A DNA stretch of 64,000 bases from an uncultured Bacteroidales bacterium (GCA_934667275.1 CAKULK010000004.1:62001-126000); one strand, 5' to 3'; shown: positions 36,602 through 46,410, counted from the first letter of the stretch. Notes: generated by a model not told the origin, from the sequence alone. A program made the numbers and translations.

Positions 36602-37236
36602 GCGGGCTGCGCTTGCAAGTGGTGCAAAACTGCCTTGACGGCCTGTTCGTTGACGCGGTGCCCGAACTTAGGCGACCACAATATTTCCCATCCGAGTTGC
36701 GAAAGGAGTGCGGCATTGCGCTTGGTGATTTCCTTGCCCACTAACTCATCGTCCGTGGAAAAGAGGGCGATATTTCGAGAACCTGAAAGTATTTGGTGCT
36801 CATCGCGAAAGGTGATGAAGCGTCTAATCATCTGTTCATCAATGATATACTCCGTTTCTCCATTCTCACGTTCCTGCAAATACGGGTGCTTGCCATAGCC
36901 GAGTTTGCGGAGGACATGCTCTATCTCAATAGTGGGGTTGACGGCAATTTTCGTAGCATCGGGGGCATTGACATAGAGTGTGAGCATACCACCCATGGAT
37001 GTGCCTGCCACAAGAGCAGGGTGGAAAGCGTCAGACCATTGGTTGAGAATATCCAAGGACTCGTAAGGGTCGTGGGTGATTTCGGGGGAGAGCCACTCGT
37101 ATTGGTCGAAGTACCGCCCGAAAGAAGACTTAGTGCCCGATTTGGCACTTGAACCCAAACCGTGAATATAGAGCGCATAAGGCTTCTGCTCAGGCTCTTG
37201 CCAAATATAAGGTGTATGTTGATTGTTGCGTGACAT
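36592..37236 (-). CDS. YqiA/YcfP-like alpha/beta-fold esterase
   Basis: A 214-aa small cytoplasmic hydrolase. The oxyanion region YIHGLGSSAKSG and nucleophile elbow GTSMGG are present. The late motif FSTDDELV and GHRVNEQAV supply candidate Asp and His. This pattern fits the YqiA/YcfP (UPF0227) esterases. The natural substrate is unknown. It lies downstream of gtrA on the same strand, separated by 127 bp that include an 11-bp array. Confidence 0.8.
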   Translation of the reverse strand: MSRNNQHTPYIWQEPEQKPYALYIHGLGSSAKSGTKSSFGRYFDQYEWLSPEITHDPYESLDILNQWSDAFHPALVAGTSMGGMLTLYVNAPDATKIAVNPTIEIEHVLRKLGYGKHPYLQERENGETEYIIDEQMIRRFITFRDEHQILSGSRNIALFSTDDELVGKEITKRNAALLSQLGWEILWSPKFGHRVNEQAVKAVLHHLQAQPAQE

Positions 37237-37284
37237 AGAAATGATTACACATTTGTATCCGTAAAACTATAGTATCTTATGCTC

Positions 37285-37328
37285 GAAGTACCGATGAAGT
37301 TCCGATGAAGTTCCGATGAAGTACCGAT
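37285..37328. repeat. 11-bp tandem array, unit GAAGTWCCGAT
   Basis: Four consecutive units start at 37285, 37296, 37307 and 37318, with W = A, T, T, A. It lies between the 3' end of gtrA and the 5' end of the YqiA-like gene, at about the leader of the latter. Confidence 0.9.
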
Positions 37329-37363
37329 GGAGACAGCCGGCGAACACGAGGCAAAAGTGAGGG

Positions 37364-37867
37364 TTAACGGCGAAAAGAAAAGTATTTCTGCCCAAAGAAA
37401 CTGACGATGACAGTAATGACGGTGACAATCATCTTGGACGGGGTGGGGTAGAGTCCTGCACCATCGACGAGCAGTTTGAGACCGAAATAGTTGATAGCCA
37501 AGTTGATAAGCACGATGATGATGTATCGCCCCAGTTGGCGTGCACCGTGGAGAGTGGATTGGGTGAAGGTGACATATTTGTTGAGCCAAAAACCCGTCAG
37601 GAGCGTAATGGGAAAAACAATGCAAAGTGCCATGATGTGGGGCGTGATGCATATCTCGGACAGCCCGAAAAGGTGCCAATGAAGGGGAATATAGACCAAA
37701 TCGTGCCCCACCACGAAATTGTACATCAAAAAGTACAACACCCAGTCTAACAACATGTTACCACCACCGCAGGCGGCATAGCGAAAGAGTTGTTCGGGGA
37801 TATATCGGCTGAAAGGTCGGTAGAAAAAATCAATGATTTCAGTGATTAGTTGCGATAGTTTTTGCAT
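37364..37867 (-). CDS. GtrA-family membrane protein
   Basis: A 167-aa integral membrane protein with four hydrophobic helices and the GtrA opening LFRYAACGGGNMLLDWVLY, then LLTGFWLNKYVTFTQS and a terminal FGQKYFSFR. The family is thought to flip or support lipid-linked sugars in polysaccharide synthesis. The start at 37867 is fixed by the promoter at 37915-37946. The gene is divergent from rsmA, and their promoters face each other across the start region. Confidence 0.88.
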   Translation of the reverse strand: MQKLSQLITEIIDFFYRPFSRYIPEQLFRYAACGGGNMLLDWVLYFLMYNFVVGHDLVYIPLHWHLFGLSEICITPHIMALCIVFPITLLTGFWLNKYVTFTQSTLHGARQLGRYIIIVLINLAINYFGLKLLVDGAGLYPTPSKMIVTVITVIVSFFGQKYFSFRR

Positions 37868-37892
37868 TTTTGAAATAAAAGCAGTAATTTTG
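37861..37892 (+). promoter_or_regulatory. Promoter of rsmA
   Basis: TTTG (37861-37864), 20 bp, TAATTTTG (37885-37892), within AAAAGCAGTAATTTTGCA. It overlaps the gtrA start codon (37865-37867). Confidence 0.78.
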
Positions 37893-37914
37893 CAGTCGAA
37901 ATCGAAAGCAGCCG

Positions 37915-37946
37915 CAAAGGTACGACAAAATAGCGGAACACGCAAA
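37915..37946 (-). promoter_or_regulatory. Promoter of gtrA
   Basis: Leftward TTTG (37946-37943), 20 bp, TACCTTTG (37922-37915). The predicted start near 37908 lies to the right of the rsmA start near 37899, so the two transcripts overlap at their 5' ends. Confidence 0.75.
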
Positions 37947-38019
37947 TTTTTGTGGTAGGCGTTTGCGGGTTTCCGATAGTAATCAAGCAATTGTTTTATG
38001 GACGACCATCATCAAGAGA

Positions 38020-38793
38020 ATGCAGCAAGTACGCCCCAAGAAATTTCTGGGTCAGCACTTCTTGACGGACCTGAGTGTCGCCCAACGGATTGCTGAGACC
38101 ATTTCCGCCGGTCGTGTCCTCGAGATAGGACCCGGCATGGGTGTTTTAACCCAGTATCTCCTTAAAAACAAAGACATTGACCTCACGGCGATAGAACTCG
38201 ACCGCGAGAGTGTGGCGTATCTGAAAGAATGGTACCCCGAACTGCACTTGATAGAGGGCGACTTTCTGAAGTTGGACCTCGCGGAATTGTATCCGGAAGG
38301 GGAGTTCTGCGTGATAGGAAACTATCCGTACAATATCAGCAGCCAGATATTTTTCAAGGTCTTGGAGTACAAAGACCGCATACCCGTATGCTCGGGCATG
38401 ATACAGAAAGAGGTGGCAGAACGTATCGCCTCGAAGCCCGGGAAAAAGGCGTACGGCATATTGAGCGTGCTGTTGCAGGCATACTATGACATTGAGTATC
38501 TGTTCACGGTGAACGAGAACGTGTTTGCGCCCCCGCCCAAGGTGAAATCGGCGGTTGTGCGACTGACGCGCAATCGCCGCCAAGAGTTGGGCTGCGATGA
38601 GCAGTTGTTCAAACAAGTGGTCAAAACAGCCTTTAACCAACGCCGAAAACAGATGCGCAATTCGTTGATGTCACTGGTAGGAAAAGATAACCCGCTACTG
38701 TCCGACCCCGTGTTCACGAAGCGCCCCGAGCAATTAAGCGTGGAAGAATTTATTCAATTAACCAATCTGATAGACGGAAAAGGAAACGGATAG
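38020..38793 (+). CDS. rsmA: 16S rRNA (adenine1518/1519-N6) dimethyltransferase
   Basis: Dimethylates two adenines near the 3' end of 16S rRNA late in 30S assembly; also called KsgA. It has 257 aa from the ATG at 38020 (MQQVRPKKFLGQHFL). SAM site EIGPGMGVLT, acidic ELDRE, and the catalytic NYPYNIS motif are all intact. The leader of about 120 nt from the predicted start is longer than usual. corA follows 83 bp later. Confidence 0.95.
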   Translation: MQQVRPKKFLGQHFLTDLSVAQRIAETISAGRVLEIGPGMGVLTQYLLKNKDIDLTAIELDRESVAYLKEWYPELHLIEGDFLKLDLAELYPEGEFCVIGNYPYNISSQIFFKVLEYKDRIPVCSGMIQKEVAERIASKPGKKAYGILSVLLQAYYDIEYLFTVNENVFAPPPKVKSAVVRLTRNRRQELGCDEQLFKQVVKTAFNQRRKQMRNSLMSLVGKDNPLLSDPVFTKRPEQLSVEEFIQLTNLIDGKGNG

Positions 38794-38876
38794 CAAACAG
38801 GCGTTTTTTGAGACCTTTTCCACTTGTAGAACCATTTGCGAGGCGTGAGAAACGTCCGCAGCAAACAAAAAAAGTT

Positions 38877-39824
38877 ATGGCAGAACTGAGAATATTCTAT
38901 AAGGAAAACGAGAAGATAAAGGTTTCGAAGACGCTGAATATCTTGCAATCCATTGATAAGAAAGACATTATCTGGATAGACCTTTTGGATGTCAGCGACA
39001 AGACCGAGGACGCTCTCGAGGGATTCCTTAAGATTGATATTCAGGAAGATGAGGAGATGGAAGAGATTGAGATGTCGTCGCGATATATCCAGACCGACGA
39101 CTCGATTGTAGCGAACTCAAACTTCCTGCGCAATGATTTTGAGGTGGAACCCGTGAACTTCATTCTAAAGAACAGTATCCTTGTGAGTACGCGCAGCGTG
39201 GAGTTGGACAGTTTCAACGAGACCGTCAAGAAGATGTTCGTGAACACCCGCAACTTTCCGACAGGGTATCATGTGCTGGTTGCCCTCATGGAGACACGTG
39301 TGGAGAAAGACGCCGATATGATTGAGGACACCACCGATATGATTACCAACCTATCCTCCGAAATCAACGCCAGCGACCATGTGGACGAGGATGTGCTCAT
39401 CCAAATCAAGGACTTGCAGGAAAAAGTAACCATCATCCGTCAGAACATCATGGACAAACAGCGCGTCATCAGCAATTTCCTGAAATGCGACTTCTTTCCC
39501 GCCGAACTGCAACCGCGCTTGACGATGATTATCAAGGATATAAACTCACTTTTCGACTATACGCGATTCGGCTTCGACCGTCTGGACTACCTCCAGGATA
39601 CGTTCCTCGGTCTCGTAAACATCGAACAGAACAAGATTATCAAGATATTCACCGTAGTGAATGTTATCTTCCTTCCGCCGACATTAGTGGCAAGTATGTA
39701 CGGCATGAACTTCGATTTCATGCCCGAACTGCATTGGAAACTTGGCTACCCGTTCGCACTCGGGCTGATGGTAGTTTTTACACTGATTATCTTGCTGATA
39801 TTCAAGTTGAAGAAGTGGTTATAA
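38877..39824 (+). CDS. corA: CorA-family magnesium/cobalt transporter
   Basis: A pentameric Mg2+ channel of the inner membrane, 315 aa from the ATG at 38877. A long cytoplasmic alpha/beta domain and stalk helix are followed by two C-terminal helices, with the selectivity motif YGMNF between them and a basic tail (KLKKWL). Family features are complete. It probably shares the rsmA transcript. Confidence 0.92.
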   Translation: MAELRIFYKENEKIKVSKTLNILQSIDKKDIIWIDLLDVSDKTEDALEGFLKIDIQEDEEMEEIEMSSRYIQTDDSIVANSNFLRNDFEVEPVNFILKNSILVSTRSVELDSFNETVKKMFVNTRNFPTGYHVLVALMETRVEKDADMIEDTTDMITNLSSEINASDHVDEDVLIQIKDLQEKVTIIRQNIMDKQRVISNFLKCDFFPAELQPRLTMIIKDINSLFDYTRFGFDRLDYLQDTFLGLVNIEQNKIIKIFTVVNVIFLPPTLVASMYGMNFDFMPELHWKLGYPFALGLMVVFTLIILLIFKLKKWL

Positions 39825-40252
39825 GCATAGTTATCAACAATATCGGTGAAAATTTGTTCGCACTATTTGATATTTAGCATTTATCCCGAATATCACAAAA
39901 ATAATCCACCAAAAAGATAAGTACAAGATATTGGTATACAATGTGTTAGACAGTTTATCAACATTATCAGCGAGATATAATAACAAAGGAATTTTCTATT
40001 AAACCTATATATATTATATTAAGTGTAATTTTGGGGAGAGTAGAGGAAGTTAAATAGATGAAAATTATATTGCAAATAGTTTGACGACGGCGACCAAAAA
40101 GTGCGATAAATTGATATTTTTTGGAGTGAAAACGGAAAAATATGAGTCTAAAACATCCACTTTTTGGCATAGATGCAGAAATATAATACACTGATATACA
40201 AACTATTATAATAAATATGTTGTAGAACATACCACTTTCCGACCACTTGATT
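39825..40252. other. Long AT-rich intergenic region before the susC promoter
   Basis: About 430 bp of AT-rich DNA without a convincing gene. It holds two copies of TTATCAACA (39840 and 39957), a one-mismatch form of the DnaA box, and several A/T tracts. It could hold regulator sites for the glycan locus; no clear long dyad for a dimeric regulator was seen. Confidence 0.4.
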
Positions 40253-40284
40253 CTTGACAAAGCAGCGTTTCATTATTACCTTTG
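40253..40284 (+). promoter_or_regulatory. Promoter of the glycan utilisation operon
   Basis: CTTG (40253-40256), 20 bp, TACCTTTG (40277-40284), giving a leader of about 21 nt before susC. Confidence 0.75.
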
Positions 40285-40311
40285 CAGGCGTTAAATGAAA
40301 CAGCGAAAAGT

Positions 40312-43300
40312 ATGAGAAAAACCTTTTACTCCATGGTGATGTTGTTCTTGTGCAGCACATTGGCGTTGTCACAAGTGACAGTCACGGGAACGGTGACTGA
40401 TTCCCAAGGCGAGTCAGTCATCGGTGCCAGTATTTTGCAGAAAGGTACTACGACAGGTACCATTTCTGATTTCGACGGCGCATTCTCTTTGAGTGTGACG
40501 GATGCAGAAGCCACATTGGTGGTCAGTTATGTGGGTATGAAGACGCAGGAGATTGCCCTGCAGGGTCGTACCTCGGTGACCGTGAAGATGGCAGACGATT
40601 CCGAGGCTTTGGATGAGGTGGTGGTTATTGGTTACGGTACGCAAAAGAAACGCGATGTAACAACCGCTATCTCGTCGGTTTCAACTGAAGACATTGAGAA
40701 ACTTCCTATCACAAGTGCCGCACAGGCAATGCAGGGGAAGGCTGCTGGTGTTACCGTAGTGAAACCAAACGGTCAGCCGGGTGCCGGTATGGTCGTACGC
40801 GTGCGCGGTACAACATCTATGAATGCCAGCAACGACCCGCTCTATGTGGTGGACGGAGTGCCGATGACCAATATCGACTTCCTTGCGCCGAACGACATCG
40901 AGGCGATGCAGGTGCTGAAAGACGCTTCTTCGGCGGCTATCTATGGTTCGCGTGCTGCCAACGGTGTGATTATGATTACCACGAAGGCAGGAGCGCAATC
41001 GAAAGAGAAGATGCATGTGGCATTCTCGATGTACGGCGGTTGGACACAGGTTACCAATCGTATGGAGAGCCTCAACTATGAGCAGTACAAAGAGTATCTT
41101 GCCGACCTCGGTTCGACAGTGGTGCTGCCCGACGGACTCAAAGACGAGACCAACTGGTTCGACGAGACCTATAAGACCGGTTCGACGCAGAACTATCAAC
41201 TCTCCGTCAACGGTAGCACCGACAAGGTCAACTACTATATGTCGGGCGGCTACTCCAACGAAGTGGGTGTGATACCTACCACTAAGTTCTCGCGCTATAA
41301 CTTCCGTACAGCCTTAGATGCCGATGTAACCAAGTGGCTCAATGTGGGAGGCAATGTGGCGTATGCCTACAGCGACAACGCCGGTACTATCTCTTCGGGT
41401 ACGGGTGCTAACCGTGGCGGACTGGTGCTGTCGGTGATCAATACACCTACTTATGCGTCTATCTACGACCCCGAGAACCCCAACCACTACTACACCAATT
41501 TTTATGGCGTGAGCAATATCACGCACCCGTTGGAGAATATCGAACGCTATAAGAATCAGCACGATAAGCAACATCGTTTGGTAGCCAGCGGTAAGGGTAT
41601 ATTCACGCTCTACGACACCAAGAAGTTTGAGCGTGCAGACAACTACAACCACTCGCTGAAGTTTACTACTACCTTCACCGAGGACTTGAAGATGGTGAAT
41701 TTTACTTCGTTCCTTGACCCGGACAAGACTTCGTGGGGGCGTAATCAATACGGCGAAGGTACTGACCGCCGCACGTCCGACCTCGTAACGGTATGGGATA
41801 ATGTGCTGAGTTACAATACACAACTCGGTAAGAATAACCTTGATCTGATGCTTGGTTCGTCGTACACCCACTCAATGTACACCTACTCCAATATCCAAGG
41901 CAGCCACTATGCCGATGGTACTATTGAGACATTGAATGCAGCCAATAAAATAGATCCGGGTGCAACCTCCACAACTGCTAGCGAGTGGGCGATTATGTCG
42001 GCTTTTGCGCGTGTGAGTTACAACTATGATTCGCGTTACCTATTGTCTGTGAATTTCCGTGCGGACGGTTCTTCCAAACTCGCACCGGGACATCGCTGGG
42101 GCTATTTCCCGTCGGCAAGTGCCGCATGGCGTATCTCGGGCGAGGAGTTTATGAAAGATGTTGCATGGATCGACGACTTGAAGATCCGCGGCGGCTGGGG
42201 ACAGACGGGTAACCAAGCCGGTATAGGCGACTATGCTTACTTAGAGCGTTACAACATCAACCGCCAGAACTGGTGGGAAACGGGTAAGGAGCATGCAGTA
42301 CCGACCTACAGCCAGGCTTCGCTCCGCAATACTGACCTCACGTGGGAAACTACCTCGCAGACCAACGTTGGCTTGGATTGGACGCTGTTGCACAACCGCT
42401 TGACATTCAATTTTGATTGGTACTACAAGAAAACTACTAATATGCTGATGTGGGTAAGCCTGCCTGCCGGTTCGGCTGCCGTATCATCGATACAGCGCAA
42501 CGAGGGCGAAATGACCAACACAGGTGTGGAATTTTCTATCACTTCGCACAACTTCGTGCGCAAGAATTTCCAATGGGATACCCAGTTCAATATCTCGCAC
42601 AACAAGAACCGTCTTGACAAACTGGCTACCAGTCAGGTCTATTACGATGCCAAGGTGACCGATGTGCTGGCTGACTACTGCGTGCGCAATACGCCGGGGA
42701 TGCCGCTCGGATCGTTCTACGGCTACAAGACAGGTGGAGTGGACCCCGAGACGGGCGAACTTATTTACTTGGACGTGAACGGCGATGGGGAGGTAACGGC
42801 TGCCGACCGTACTTATATTGGCGACCCGAACCCCGACTTCACTTTCGGTATGACCAACACGTTCCGTTTCTATGGCGTAACCATTAGTTTCCTGCTCCAA
42901 GGTTCGTATGGTAACGACATTTTCAATGCCGGACGTATTGAGACAGAGGGTATGTATGATGCAAAGAACCAGTCGGTTCGCGTACTCGACCGCTGGCGTC
43001 GTCCGGGTATGGAAACCTCTATTCCGAAGGCAGGTTTCGATATGAAGGTGAGCGATTACTTTGTAGAGGACGGTTCGTATATCCGCCTCAAAGACCTCAC
43101 TATCGGCTATGAGTTCTCGGGCAAATGGATGCAGAAAATAGGTATGAGCCGCTTGCAACCCTATTTCTCGGCACAAAACCTGCTCACGCTCACCCGCTAT
43201 CTCGGTATGGACCCCGAAGTGAACCAAAACGGCAATTCGGGTACGGTACAAGGGCTTGACTACGGTACCTACCCGCAAACCCGCAGTTTCGTACTCGGTA

Positions 43301-43317
43301 TTAACATCGAATTCTAA
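40312..43317 (+). CDS. SusC-family TonB-dependent glycan importer
   Basis: An outer-membrane transporter that, with SusD, imports oligosaccharides in an energy-dependent way. It has 1001 aa from the ATG at 40312: signal peptide, carboxypeptidase-like domain (VTVTGTVTDSQGESVIGASI), the SusC/RagA hallmark DEVVVIGYGTQKKRDVTTAI, plug segment NDPLYVVDGVPM, and a 22-strand-type barrel ending LGINIEF. It is the first gene of the locus and is paired with susD 16 bp downstream. Confidence 0.96.
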   Translation: MRKTFYSMVMLFLCSTLALSQVTVTGTVTDSQGESVIGASILQKGTTTGTISDFDGAFSLSVTDAEATLVVSYVGMKTQEIALQGRTSVTVKMADDSEALDEVVVIGYGTQKKRDVTTAISSVSTEDIEKLPITSAAQAMQGKAAGVTVVKPNGQPGAGMVVRVRGTTSMNASNDPLYVVDGVPMTNIDFLAPNDIEAMQVLKDASSAAIYGSRAANGVIMITTKAGAQSKEKMHVAFSMYGGWTQVTNRMESLNYEQYKEYLADLGSTVVLPDGLKDETNWFDETYKTGSTQNYQLSVNGSTDKVNYYMSGGYSNEVGVIPTTKFSRYNFRTALDADVTKWLNVGGNVAYAYSDNAGTISSGTGANRGGLVLSVINTPTYASIYDPENPNHYYTNFYGVSNITHPLENIERYKNQHDKQHRLVASGKGIFTLYDTKKFERADNYNHSLKFTTTFTEDLKMVNFTSFLDPDKTSWGRNQYGEGTDRRTSDLVTVWDNVLSYNTQLGKNNLDLMLGSSYTHSMYTYSNIQGSHYADGTIETLNAANKIDPGATSTTASEWAIMSAFARVSYNYDSRYLLSVNFRADGSSKLAPGHRWGYFPSASAAWRISGEEFMKDVAWIDDLKIRGGWGQTGNQAGIGDYAYLERYNINRQNWWETGKEHAVPTYSQASLRNTDLTWETTSQTNVGLDWTLLHNRLTFNFDWYYKKTTNMLMWVSLPAGSAAVSSIQRNEGEMTNTGVEFSITSHNFVRKNFQWDTQFNISHNKNRLDKLATSQVYYDAKVTDVLADYCVRNTPGMPLGSFYGYKTGGVDPETGELIYLDVNGDGEVTAADRTYIGDPNPDFTFGMTNTFRFYGVTISFLLQGSYGNDIFNAGRIETEGMYDAKNQSVRVLDRWRRPGMETSIPKAGFDMKVSDYFVEDGSYIRLKDLTIGYEFSGKWMQKIGMSRLQPYFSAQNLLTLTRYLGMDPEVNQNGNSGTVQGLDYGTYPQTRSFVLGINIEF

Positions 43318-43333
43318 TTAGGAGACCCACAAT

Positions 43334-44860
43334 ATGAAAAAGTACATATATATAATAGGTGTAGCCCTCGCAGCGCTGACTATGGCAGGTTGCGACCTCA
43401 ATATCGAACCAATCTCCGACCAGTCGGAGTTGAATCTCGGTTCGTCGAATGCTGACACCACACGTGTGAAATTCAAAGACCGTGCGGCTATCCAAGCGGT
43501 CTATCAGAACCTCTACCAGTTGATGCGCGATCGTCAGGAGCATTGGTATGTCGACTATCTGCTTTTCGGCGAAGCCCGTACCGATAATGCGTATGCCGGT
43601 ACAACAGGTGCCGAGGTGGTACCTGTGGAGACAAACGCCCTTGATGCGTCCAATAGCGATATTGCCCGCGATTGGGATCGTTACCTCGAAGACATCGCAC
43701 AGGCGAATGTGGTCATCACCAATATAGACAAGGTGGAAGACCCCTCGTTTACGCAGGAGGAGCGCAACCAATGGAAAGCCGAGGCAAAGATTTTCCGTGG
43801 AATGATGCTCTTCGACCTCGCACATTGGTTCGGCAATATCCCGCTCAACCTTACCGAAGCACCCGACATCACTGCGGACAATATCGAGGAGGTATATCCT
43901 ATCTATTTCCCGAAACCGGTAACACAGGATTCGGCTTACCAGCAGGTTATCAACGACCTCACAGAGGCTATCCCGTATGCCCCGGCTATCGACAATGCGG
44001 ACAAGACCCGTCTGAGCAAGACTGTTGCCTATGCACTGCTTGCCAAACTATATGCCGAGAAAAGCGATTGGGAGAATGTGGTGAAATACTGTGACTTGGT
44101 TTTTGCTGACGGTATCACGCTCGAACCGAATTTTGCTGACCTCTGGGGCTATACGCCGGGCACAGGCGATAACGGAGCCGGTGGAGATGCCACCTTGCGC
44201 AACTCGCGCGAGACGATCCTTGAGGTGCAATATCCCGCAGGTAGCGGCAACTGGTGCACATGGATGTTCGGACGCGACCTGTCTAATTGGGACAATAGTT
44301 TCTCGTGGGCAAAATGGATTACCCCGAGCCGCGACCTCATCGCTGCTTTCGATGTCGAGGGAGACACCCTGCGTCGCAACCAGACCATCGTTTACTACGA
44401 TTGTGCATGGAGCAACTACTATCCTGCTGACCACTATCCGTTTATGTACAAGTGCCGCTCGGCATTCAACAGCATTATCAAGTTGCGTGGCGCCGACTTG
44501 ATGCTGCTTAAGGCAGAGGCGTTGGCTCATCAAGGCGATATGAGCGGTGCGGCTGACCTTGTGAATAATGTGCGCCACCGTGCAAAACTCGGTGACGTGA
44601 AGACCGATGCTCTCGCAAGCACAGATGCTATGTTGGATGCTATTCTGCATGAGCGCCGCTTGGAACTGGCACTCGAGGGGCAGCGTCTGTTCGACCTCAT
44701 TCGTTTCGGCAAACTGATGGATGTGATGAACACCATCAACACCCGTGATGAGGGACGCCTGCCGCAGTCGCGTCCGTTTGTGGAGGCACATCGCCTGATG
44801 CCTATCCCGCAGACTGCATTGGACAAGAACTCCAATCTCCAACAGAACCCGGGCTACTAA
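43334..44860 (+). CDS. SusD/RagB-family glycan-binding lipoprotein
   Basis: The lid subunit of the SusCD importer on the cell surface. It has 508 aa with lipobox TMAGC near residue 20. The TPR-like helical scaffold is visible (GMMLFDLAHWFGNIPL; LLAKLYAEKSDWENVVKYCD), and the SusD C-terminal block HERRLELALEGQRLFDLIRF is present. It directly follows its SusC partner, the invariant order in polysaccharide utilisation loci. Confidence 0.96.
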   Translation: MKKYIYIIGVALAALTMAGCDLNIEPISDQSELNLGSSNADTTRVKFKDRAAIQAVYQNLYQLMRDRQEHWYVDYLLFGEARTDNAYAGTTGAEVVPVETNALDASNSDIARDWDRYLEDIAQANVVITNIDKVEDPSFTQEERNQWKAEAKIFRGMMLFDLAHWFGNIPLNLTEAPDITADNIEEVYPIYFPKPVTQDSAYQQVINDLTEAIPYAPAIDNADKTRLSKTVAYALLAKLYAEKSDWENVVKYCDLVFADGITLEPNFADLWGYTPGTGDNGAGGDATLRNSRETILEVQYPAGSGNWCTWMFGRDLSNWDNSFSWAKWITPSRDLIAAFDVEGDTLRRNQTIVYYDCAWSNYYPADHYPFMYKCRSAFNSIIKLRGADLMLLKAEALAHQGDMSGAADLVNNVRHRAKLGDVKTDALASTDAMLDAILHERRLELALEGQRLFDLIRFGKLMDVMNTINTRDEGRLPQSRPFVEAHRLMPIPQTALDKNSNLQQNPGY

Positions 44861-44881
44861 TCAAATGAAAGGAATACGACA

Positions 44882-46357
44882 ATGAAAAAAATATATCGAT
44901 CATTGATGATGTTGGCTGTAGCCGCTCTCGCTATCGGCTGCCAGCAAAAGGAATTCCGCAAGGTCTATCCTGCGGGCGACCCGCAAATAGAGGCAACACT
45001 GCTGACTACCGATGTGCAGTTCGGCACTGATAGTATCGCTTTCAATGTGAAAGTTACAGAGACGCAAACCCCGCTTTCTACGCTCTCTGTCAAAGTCATC
45101 GCGGGTATGAACGTGCTGGCCAACGAGGTGGTGCGCACACCCGACTACGCTTTCGAGGGTACTTATAAGTACGCAGTGCCTTTTGGCGCGAATATGCCGG
45201 AGGGTGAGCAGGTCAAGGTCTATCTTACTGCTACCAATGTGGAAGGAACTGCCAAAGATATGATCCTTGGCGGTTGCACAGGTCATCGTCCTGCTCTCGA
45301 AACTATGTACGTTATGCCGCCTACTATCGACTATAAGCCTCTCGGTAAGGGCAAACAGATGACCCTCGACAACGACCGCTTTGTGGCATACGATCTCACA
45401 TATCCGAAGTCTATCGAGTTCCTTCTTGCTACCGTCGGCACTAAGTTCGGGCGTATTGACTGGTCGAAACCCGTCTTCGGTATGCTCAACGGCAAACTGA
45501 CTATGATTACCGAGGCACAGTTCAATGCTGGTGAAGCAACTTCGATCACCCTGAGCGATGACGCCATAGAGGGTATCGATACCATCACTTTCAATCCGCT
45601 TACTTTTGAATTGACCTACGGCGGCAAGGTAGCACAACCTGTTACTACTCTCGATGTACAAACCAACCTCATTGAGACTCCGACCTACATCAGTTCGAGC
45701 AGCGTTGCCAAACTCTACCGTGGCGCAAAAATATTCTTCGACGAGAACAGCGAAGTGGAAATCACGGGTTGCGCAGATCTCTCAAAGGCATATAACCTCG
45801 ATTGGATGGAATACCTCGGTGGCAACAAGGTGAAGTTCCTCGGTAAGAAGGATCAGTACTATGTGTCCTACGACATCGCCAACGACTATCTTGTGGTCGA
45901 ACCGCTCTACGAACTCACCGCACCCGATGTGATGTATCTCTGTGGCGTGGGTATGGGGCAGCCTTCTGCCAATCCTTCCGCTACATCGGGCTGGGGCTTT
46001 GACAGCCCGAACCAGAACTTTGTGGCACGCCCGTTGGGCAATAGCGTTTATCAATTCACCGTCTATATGAAGAATGAGCAGAGCACTGACTATGCCAACT
46101 ATGGTTCACTCAACTTCAAGTTCTTCCACCAACACGGTTGGGGCGGCGAAGAAGACGGTGGTACATACACCCAAAACGGCCTGAATATCAAGGGTATCAA
46201 TAGCACTACGGGTATCGTCAAGGACGGCGAAAAAGGCGATGGCTCCGAGGGTAACGAGAAAGGCAACTGGATCGCCACCAACGAACCTTTTGAAGGTATC
46301 TATCGTATCACGCTTGATACCAAGCAAAAAACGACTACTTACGAGAAAATTAAATAA
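44882..46357 (+). CDS. SusE-like surface glycan-binding lipoprotein
   Basis: A 491-aa lipoprotein (LAIGC, residues about 16-20). An immunoglobulin-like N-terminal domain (IEATLLTTDVQFGTDSIAFN) precedes beta-rich domains. The C-terminal domain, with MYLCGVGMGQ and FKFFHQHGWGGEE, resembles the SusE/SusF starch-binding fold. Position three after SusCD and the aromatic-rich C-terminal domain mark it as a surface glycan-binding protein. Specificity cannot be read from sequence. Confidence 0.82.
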   Translation: MKKIYRSLMMLAVAALAIGCQQKEFRKVYPAGDPQIEATLLTTDVQFGTDSIAFNVKVTETQTPLSTLSVKVIAGMNVLANEVVRTPDYAFEGTYKYAVPFGANMPEGEQVKVYLTATNVEGTAKDMILGGCTGHRPALETMYVMPPTIDYKPLGKGKQMTLDNDRFVAYDLTYPKSIEFLLATVGTKFGRIDWSKPVFGMLNGKLTMITEAQFNAGEATSITLSDDAIEGIDTITFNPLTFELTYGGKVAQPVTTLDVQTNLIETPTYISSSSVAKLYRGAKIFFDENSEVEITGCADLSKAYNLDWMEYLGGNKVKFLGKKDQYYVSYDIANDYLVVEPLYELTAPDVMYLCGVGMGQPSANPSATSGWGFDSPNQNFVARPLGNSVYQFTVYMKNEQSTDYANYGSLNFKFFHQHGWGGEEDGGTYTQNGLNIKGINSTTGIVKDGEKGDGSEGNEKGNWIATNEPFEGIYRITLDTKQKTTTYEKIK

Positions 46358-46369
46358 TAACTTACCTGT

Positions 46370-46395
46370 CATACGGTGTGGAAACATACCGTATG
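46370..46395 (+). promoter_or_regulatory. Intercistronic hairpin
   Basis: An 8-bp perfect stem (CATACGGT with ACCGTATG) and a 10-nt loop, with no T-run, between the SusE-like gene and the SGNH gene. It is likely an mRNA processing or stability element that sets gene dosage within the operon. Confidence 0.6.
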
Positions 46396-46410
46396 GCAAT
46401 AAAAACAGAT

